DNA of 34,819 nt from Teratosphaeria epicoccoides (lineage: Eukaryota; Ascomycota; Dothideomycetes; Mycosphaerellales; Teratosphaeriaceae): NCBI GenBank assembly GCA_021401465.1, contig JADDMT010000215.1, positions 1-34,819 on the forward strand, written 5' to 3'. Below the pieces are notes generated by a model. The model worked only from the letters and a program-made list of their open reading frames with translations, made no database searches and was not told the origin of the DNA. Below are positions 28,922-34,819 of the stretch, one piece after another (positions within the stretch are counted from its first letter, which is position 1; every line of letters starts with the position of its first letter). The translations under genes and the position numbers were made by a program.

Positions 28922-30145
28922 GGAGTTGGAGCTAGCTGATCTAACGGCAGTGTGTATGATCAGATATCGAAAGCAATTTCGGACACAGGCTCGCAAATGT
29001 CTACGTCTAGATATTAGACCTCGAGACAGAGATCTATACCATTAATAGACACCTTTAGCAGCCTGCATGGGGAGGCCTTTACAAGTGCTTTGCAGGTGCT
29101 TAAAGCAGTTAGCACTATCCTGATATAGATTATGTATGATACTATGTCAATATTGCATCAGGGCTAGCATGTACTAGTTTTAACATATCTTTAAGTCTAC
29201 AATTTACCTTGTTTAGACTCCTATCCTACTATTACTACTACAAATATACTAAAAACCTAGGTAGTAGGTCTATAGCTATAGAAGATAATACTCTGCCTAT
29301 AATTACCTATTATAGGTAAATAGTATATACATATAGGGTTATGTAGTATTTAACAAGTATAATAGAGGAGAGAGAGAGAAGTACCTAGGAGACTAGCCCC
29401 TTATAGTTAGGGACTAGACTAATCTCTATATAGGCCTTAGCCTATACTAGGTCTAAGGGCCTAGCCCTTTATATTACCTCCCTACCTCTCTTCTTACTAA
29501 TCTGTTACTACCTATAAGTAGCTATGTAACTTCTCTAGCTAATTGTAACTAAAGCTACTCTTATAACATCTATGTTAAGGCTATATATTAAAAGCTTATC
29601 TTGTTATAGTTTCCTTTACTTGTCTAAAAAGACTAGGTTTAGGACTCTAATAAGGACCTTTAGTAAGTCTGTAAAGCTACTTTATAGACTAACTTTATAG
29701 ACTAGCTTTATAGACATAATTTATGCTTAATACTCTATATATAGCTTAGTACTAATACTATGCTAATATTACATTATAATCTGATACATGTAGTTTTAGA
29801 CATGTCTACTACTTTTAAACCTTGTAGCTTTAGTAGGTATTACTTAATTTTAACTATATTACTATTTATTAAAATATACTAAGTTAGTAGGAGTTAGAGT
29901 AAGGCAGGACCCTAACTCTGACCTCTCTAACTTAGGTTAGGGGTTAAGGGATATATAACCCTAGCTAGGAAGAGAAGAGTTTTTACCTTCTCTTTAATTA
30001 ATCTATGAAGTTTGTTATATATCTAATACCTGACATAATATATTCATTCTATAGCTACTTCCTATGCGTAAATCTATTGCCTGTATTTAAGGACTAAATT
30101 TAACAGGTTATAAGCCTAGGTTTTGCCTGTAGCTAAAAGAATTTG
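28922..30145. other. AT-rich, RIP-like spacer with no gene seen
   Basis: Composition changes at about 28990 from gene-island type to TAG/CTA-rich. There are short palindromes (for example TACCTATTATAGGTA near 29306) and repeated TTTATAGACTA steps (29690-29715). A 33 bp string at 30102-30134 is the inverse of 21862-21894. No frame could be followed. It is probably old element debris. Confidence 0.5.
30102..30134 (-). repeat. 33 bp dispersed repeat, right copy (inverted)
   Basis: Reverse complement of 21862-21894 with one G/A difference; it ends 11 bp before the gypsy-2 LTR. Confidence 0.7.
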
Positions 30146-30505
30146 TGATACGGTTGATACTAGGGGACCATTTAAACTGCATGGGTTCTAATGGCCGCCC
30201 TTAGCATGCAGTGACCCTGCTACATATAGCAAGGGGGTCCTTCGTATATACGTTAGCTCGTATGTCGTCTAAGTAGGATTAGTTGTCGACGTAGGACGCC
30301 CCTACGTCGCTAACCCTATAGTACCCCTACGGGGTTAGGCTCAGACATGCTTTCCCTAATTAAGGAGCGTCAGGGGTTATAAGCACCCTTAGCGCCACCT
30401 CTGCGATAAGCAGAAAGCAGCGCTGTCTTATACCTACTAAAGGGTCAGATTACTCTGTCACACTACGAGATATTTTCATATCATATAGCATATACATCTA
30501 TATTA
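30146..30505 (+). repeat. Gypsy-2 LTR, 5' LTR of copy C
   Basis: 360 bp, TGATACGGTT to ATCTATATTA, aligned end to end with 3723-4082 and 21099-21458. The final CA is changed to TA. Confidence 0.93.
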
Positions 30506-30554
30506 GTTCTGCTTTCTCCCCCCTGCTTTGCAGTCTGGCAGAGAATACTACGAT

Positions 30555-33500
30555 ATGTCTAGAGCACTACGAACTCGCAACTAACGTGTAGCAAGCGCCA
30601 TCCCGAGCGCCCGCGATAGCGAAGCTAGCCTAAGTGACTAGCCTGCAGAAGTACCCGCTACGAGCGACACTACATCGAGCGACGGTTCCGCTAGAGGACA
30701 ATTACGCGGCGGACTAGGCAATAGACCCCCCGCACAGGGACTGCAGCTAACCCCGACTATCGACCTAGCCCTCGTAGCCATGATTGTCAATTAGGTCGCG
30801 AACCGCCTTGCGAACTAGAGCTAGAGCTGCACCGCTCCTAGTAGCGACAACGGCGAGGACGACGAAGACGTCGCCATGAGTAGTACTAACGAACTAGCGG
30901 ACGAAGAAATCTAGCGAGATTTCACGCTAGGGACCCGCGAAGACAACTTACTAGGAGGCGCAGACTCTCCGCATGTGCCCGCGAACTTGGTGCCTAAATT
31001 CGGGGCCATAGTAGGCTAACTAGGAGGTAGTCGTAACGCATGCAACCTGAAGCCGTTCAAGGGAGACACCTTGAAGGAGGCTCGAACTTTCTTGTAGGCA
31101 TGTAAGGCAGTTTTCGTGCTTAACCTACGCGGATATTCTACAGAGGGCAAACGAGTTACCTTTAGTGTGATGTAGCTCAAAGAGGATAAGGAACCTCGTA
31201 ACAATTAGCATGAGCGGTATGACCTTATGCGGGTCTATGACAGAACGTATATGTAGGCGGACTTTCGCTAGTTCTGTGTCGACTAGGTCGAGGATCTAGG
31301 GAATCGCGCCCTTACTATGTCCGTTAAGTACGAGAAGGCCAAGCAGGGGAAGGGACAAACAACCTCTAGCTTCGCAACCTATCTCGCTATACTCGAGGGA
31401 CAGATGCTACCCTATACTAAGACGCAACGCGTGCGGCACTTGCTCGTCAAACTCGATAACAATCTTTAGAACACAATCATGACTTTTCATGAACTTCCGA
31501 CAACTCGGCAAGACCTCGTGTCCCTTGCGACATGTATGGAAATCACCTTGAAGCGAAATGGAAAATCAGGCAGTAAGGACAATAAGCGTCTGAGTCCTGA
31601 GGACCTACTAAAGGGCCGCTACTACAAGCGCCCTAGGGGTCACGTCTAACGCGGTAGTTCATTCCGGAGGAGTAAGCCCTCTAAGCTAAAAGATAGTAGC
31701 GAGAAGCCTCCGAGTAGCTGCTACATCTGTAGAGCGAGGGACTACTAGGCAGCTCGCTGTCCTAAACGAAGTAATGGGAAGAAGGTAAGCAAGGTGTCCG
31801 AAACCTCCCTAGAGGGGAGGCGAAAGAAGGACAAGCCTAAGACAACCGAATGGCTACCGCGGGTATCTAAGCTGTCTGTCACTAATAGTGTAGACTCATG
31901 GCCTGCGCGGCGCCTATCTGGCGCGGTCCGAGTTAATGGCTCGCTCGAGCTAGTAGACTATATGTTAGATGACCTTGCGGAGGTTAACGTGATACCCTAG
32001 AGGGTAATCGTACGGCTCGGTTTGAAGCCGATCCTAGGAGCCCTGCTGCCTACCATGAAGTCTTTTCAGGGCGAAGGCGTAGCGGCTCGAGGCGCGTATA
32101 ACATGCGCCTCTAACTCGCGGACTCCTTGGGAGAAGTGCGCGAGACTAACGAAGTCTTCTACGCTGAAGACGTTCCTAATAAGGAGCTCCTACTCGGCCG
32201 CCCTTAGCGCCACAAGCAGGGAGTCGTTGTTAATAGAGCTACTAACAACTAGTTCTACGGCTCTATAGGCGAAGTTCCTACGGTGCAGATACGTGACGTA
32301 CACAGCTTCTACAAGGACATGAAGAAGGTCTAATGCGTGTATACGGTCCGCATACAGAACGTCAAGGAAGACGTTACCCTTCCACCTGAGTTAGAGGAAT
32401 ACGCCGATATTTTCGACGCAGAGGCTGCGGCCTATGCCCGGGCCCTAGACACAGAACATGCGATTAACCTTAAGGAGGGTTACAATCCTCCGCATCGACC
32501 TCTGTACCCTATGTCGGAATCGTAGCTCGAAACACTTCGAGACTACCTCTCCAAGGCGCAAAGGAACGCGTAGATCCGACGAAGCGACAGCAAGGCTAGA
32601 GCGTTAGTTATGTTCGTCCCGAAGAAGGACAACACACTCCGCCTATGCGTTGACTATAGGGGCCTTAACGCGGTAACCTAGAAGAACCGCTGCCCCCTAC
32701 TACTTATTAGCGAGACGCTTGACCGCCTTGGTCGCGCTGCCATCTTCTCGTCTATCGACTTGAAGGACGCCTACTACTAGATACTGATCCGAAAGGGCGA
32801 CGAGTAGAAGACTACATTCCGAACGCGGTACAGACACTTCGAGTATATAGTGATGCTGTTTAGCTTGACTAACGTACTAGCAACGTTCTAAGTGTATATT
32901 AACTAGGCCCTAGCCGGCCTCGTTAACACCTGCTGCGTAGTGTATTTAGACGATATACTAGTCTATTCCGACTCGAAGGAGGAGCATATTTGGCATCTAA
33001 GTATAGTGCTCGAATAGCTCCGCAAGTTCGCTCTCTACGCGAACCTAAAGAAGTGCTCATTCCTGACGGATAGGATTAAGTTTCTTGGATACATTGTCTC
33101 CACGGAAGGAGTCATCATGGATGACTAAAGGGTGTCCGCAATCGCGGAGTAGCTGCAGCTAACTACCCTCCAAGAAGTGCAGGTATTCCTAGGATTTACT
33201 AACTTCTATCGCAGATTCATACGATCTTACTCGAAGATCGTGGCTCCCCTCACAGCCCTCGCAAAGGGCGCGGTTCGAGGAAAAAAGCCAGGGAAAGTGC
33301 CTTAGGAGGAGGCTTAGGGCAAGGCCTTCTCTAAACTTAAAGCAGCTTTTTAAACTACGCCTATACTTCGGCACTTTGACCCCGCTACGAAGATCTAGAT
33401 GGAGACTAATGCTTCAAAATTCGCAATAGCCGCAATTATATCGCAGCTCTAGTCGCACGAAGGTAGTACGTAATAGTACCTGATTGCCTTCTAGTCGTAG

Positions 33501-34819
33501 AAGATGCAGGGCGCTAAGCTTAACTACGAGACTCACGACTAAGAGCTTTTAGCTATTGTTAACGGCTTCAAGGAGTACCGACACTACCTCGAAGGCGTAG
33601 CGTACCCTATTAAGGTACTTACTAACCATAACAACCTTCGCGGCTTTATGGGCGTGAAGCAGCTAAGTAGTTAGCAAGCAAGGTAGGCGACTTTCCTCGC
33701 TAGCTTTGACTTCGTTATCTAGCATCGTTCCGGAAAGACGAATCCGGCTGACGGTCCTTCGCGACGACCGGACTACGACACTAGGGAAGAGGGTAACTAA
33801 TAGCTTCTCCCTACGCTGCAAACGAAGCTTGTAGTTTAGGGCGGCGATCTGTTGTTAGCTCCTCTTGTAGGTCGACTACGGGTCTAATAGGGCCTCACGG
33901 CCTCTGCTAGTGACGAACCCTCCTATCTGGCAGTTGTGGCGACCGTGTCTAGCTCGATCCGTGCGGTAGTTAACCGGCTTACATGCGGTAAGCATGCGAT
34001 GTCTAAGGAACCCTTTAAAGAAGTCTCGAGACTTATTCAGCGGTTGCAAGAGCGAGAACCAGAGTTAATTAATAAGGGTGTAGCCCTCTAGGACACCGCA
34101 GGCGGTCTGAAGTACTAGACCAAGTCAGGCGACTTGTAGTACTTTGACAATAGGCTCTACGTACCTGCTAACCGCGTACTCTGTTCGCAGCTCCTCCGTA
34201 TTTATCATGACGATGAACTTGCGGGCCATTTTGGCGTAGAGAAGACGAACGCACTTCTCGGACGCAAATACTAGTAGCCTACGCTAGAACAGGATGTCTC
34301 TGACTATGTCAAATCCTGCTAGACATGCCAGATTAGCAAATCTCGGCGCTATCGCCCCTACGGCGATGCTTAGGCGCTCCTACTACTAGAGAGACTATAG
34401 CAAGACTTAACCATGGATTTTATTACCAATTTGCTGCTAGCAAAGTAGAAAGGCGATGTAGTTAATGCTGTCCTTGTAGTAGTCGACTAATACTCGAAGA
34501 TGAATGTCTTCATCCTATATACGAAAAAGTGCACAAGCGGCGAGCTTGCGCGGCTACTTCGCGACGAAGTCATATAGCGCTTTAGTGTCCCCCGAAGTAT
34601 CCTATTAGATCGAGGTTCTGTCTTTACTAGTAAATACTAGCAAGAATTTGTGTTTGAAGCGCGTGTCAAGTACCGCCTAAGTATAGCATTCCATCTACAG
34701 ACTAATAGTCAGACTAAACGTATGAACTAGACTCTTAAGTAGTACCTTCGGTACTACTACGCTAAGAACTAGGATGCCTAGGCCGACGCAATTCCTATAG
34801 CGGAATTTGTAGTTAATAA
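30555..34819 (+). pseudogene. Gypsy-2 gag-pol polyprotein in a single frame
   Basis: One frame stays in phase for 4,265 bp from ATG 30555 with many TAG/TAA stops but no frameshift, so gag and pol were probably one polyprotein. Gag: an acidic region (EDDEDV), a capsid part, then a zinc knuckle at 31719-31760 whose His is now Tyr (CYICRARDY...C). Protease remnant near 31950-31990 (DDLAEVNVIP). RT: CVDYRGLNAV near 32645, YLDD at 32943-32954. RNase H: METNASKFAI, where the catalytic Asp reads Asn at 33408-33410. Integrase: the His-His-Cys-Cys zinc part (YHDDELAGHF at 34203 to CQIS near 34335) and the catalytic core starting MDFIT near 34412. The C-terminus is off the window. Confidence 0.9.

Larger units (their letters stand above)
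30146..34819 (+). mobile_element. Gypsy-2 LTR retrotransposon, 5' part (copy C, runs out of window)
   Basis: 5' LTR 30146-30505, then gag-pol from 30555 to the window end inside integrase. The base composition keeps many CpG but is strongly depleted of CpA, and TAG stops are spread along the frame. The base string after the LTR (GTTCTGCTTT) does not start with TGG, so the primer is unclear. The missing 3' side should resemble 1262-4082. The 5 bp before the LTR are ATTTG; the other duplicate is outside the window. Confidence 0.93.

Overview
The window looks like nuclear DNA of a filamentous ascomycete. The genes have 49-64 bp introns with GT...AG ends, and the repeats carry heavy C-to-T / G-to-A damage, mostly at CpA (CAG or TGG turned into TAG), which is the mark of repeat-induced point mutation (RIP). 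A Dothideomycete is my guess; the sequence does not name a species.

Three zones can be seen. (1) Positions 1-22,350 are a stack of decayed Ty3/gypsy LTR retrotransposons of two families plus relics of ordinary genes. Gypsy-1 (484-490 bp LTRs, 7,006 bp full length) is present as a 3' end at 1-1261 and as two full copies, one inside the other: a plus-strand copy (10981-17986, target duplication CATGG/CATAG) sits in a minus-strand copy (6656-20672, target duplication CTAAG). Gypsy-2 (360 bp LTRs) is present as a 3' end (1262-4082), a solo LTR (21099-21458, target duplication TTATG) and a 5' part running out of the window (30146-34819). (2) Positions 22,350-28,990 are a clean gene island: an unrecognised protein gene, CDC23/APC8 of the anaphase-promoting complex (minus), farnesyl diphosphate synthase ERG20 (plus, divergent from APC8), and a frameshifted small cysteine-rich secreted-protein gene. 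(3) Positions 28,990-34,819 are AT-rich debris followed by the gypsy-2 copy.

The most notable points are: (a) an H3-family histone pseudogene with a CenH3-like long loop 1 and a canonical intron, cut by the nested gypsy-1 pair and again near its 3' end by the gypsy-2 solo LTR; (b) in both gypsy families an antisense reading frame between pol and the 3' LTR, coding for a cysteine-rich, basic, probably nuclear protein. In gypsy-1 it has the exact cysteine spacing of a fungal Zn2Cys6 cluster plus a coiled coil; in gypsy-2 it is about 498 codons long and broken only by nonsense changes; (c) a second spliced pseudogene of unknown family at 4991-5820.

All functional statements are by reading translations and motifs by eye; no database search was run.
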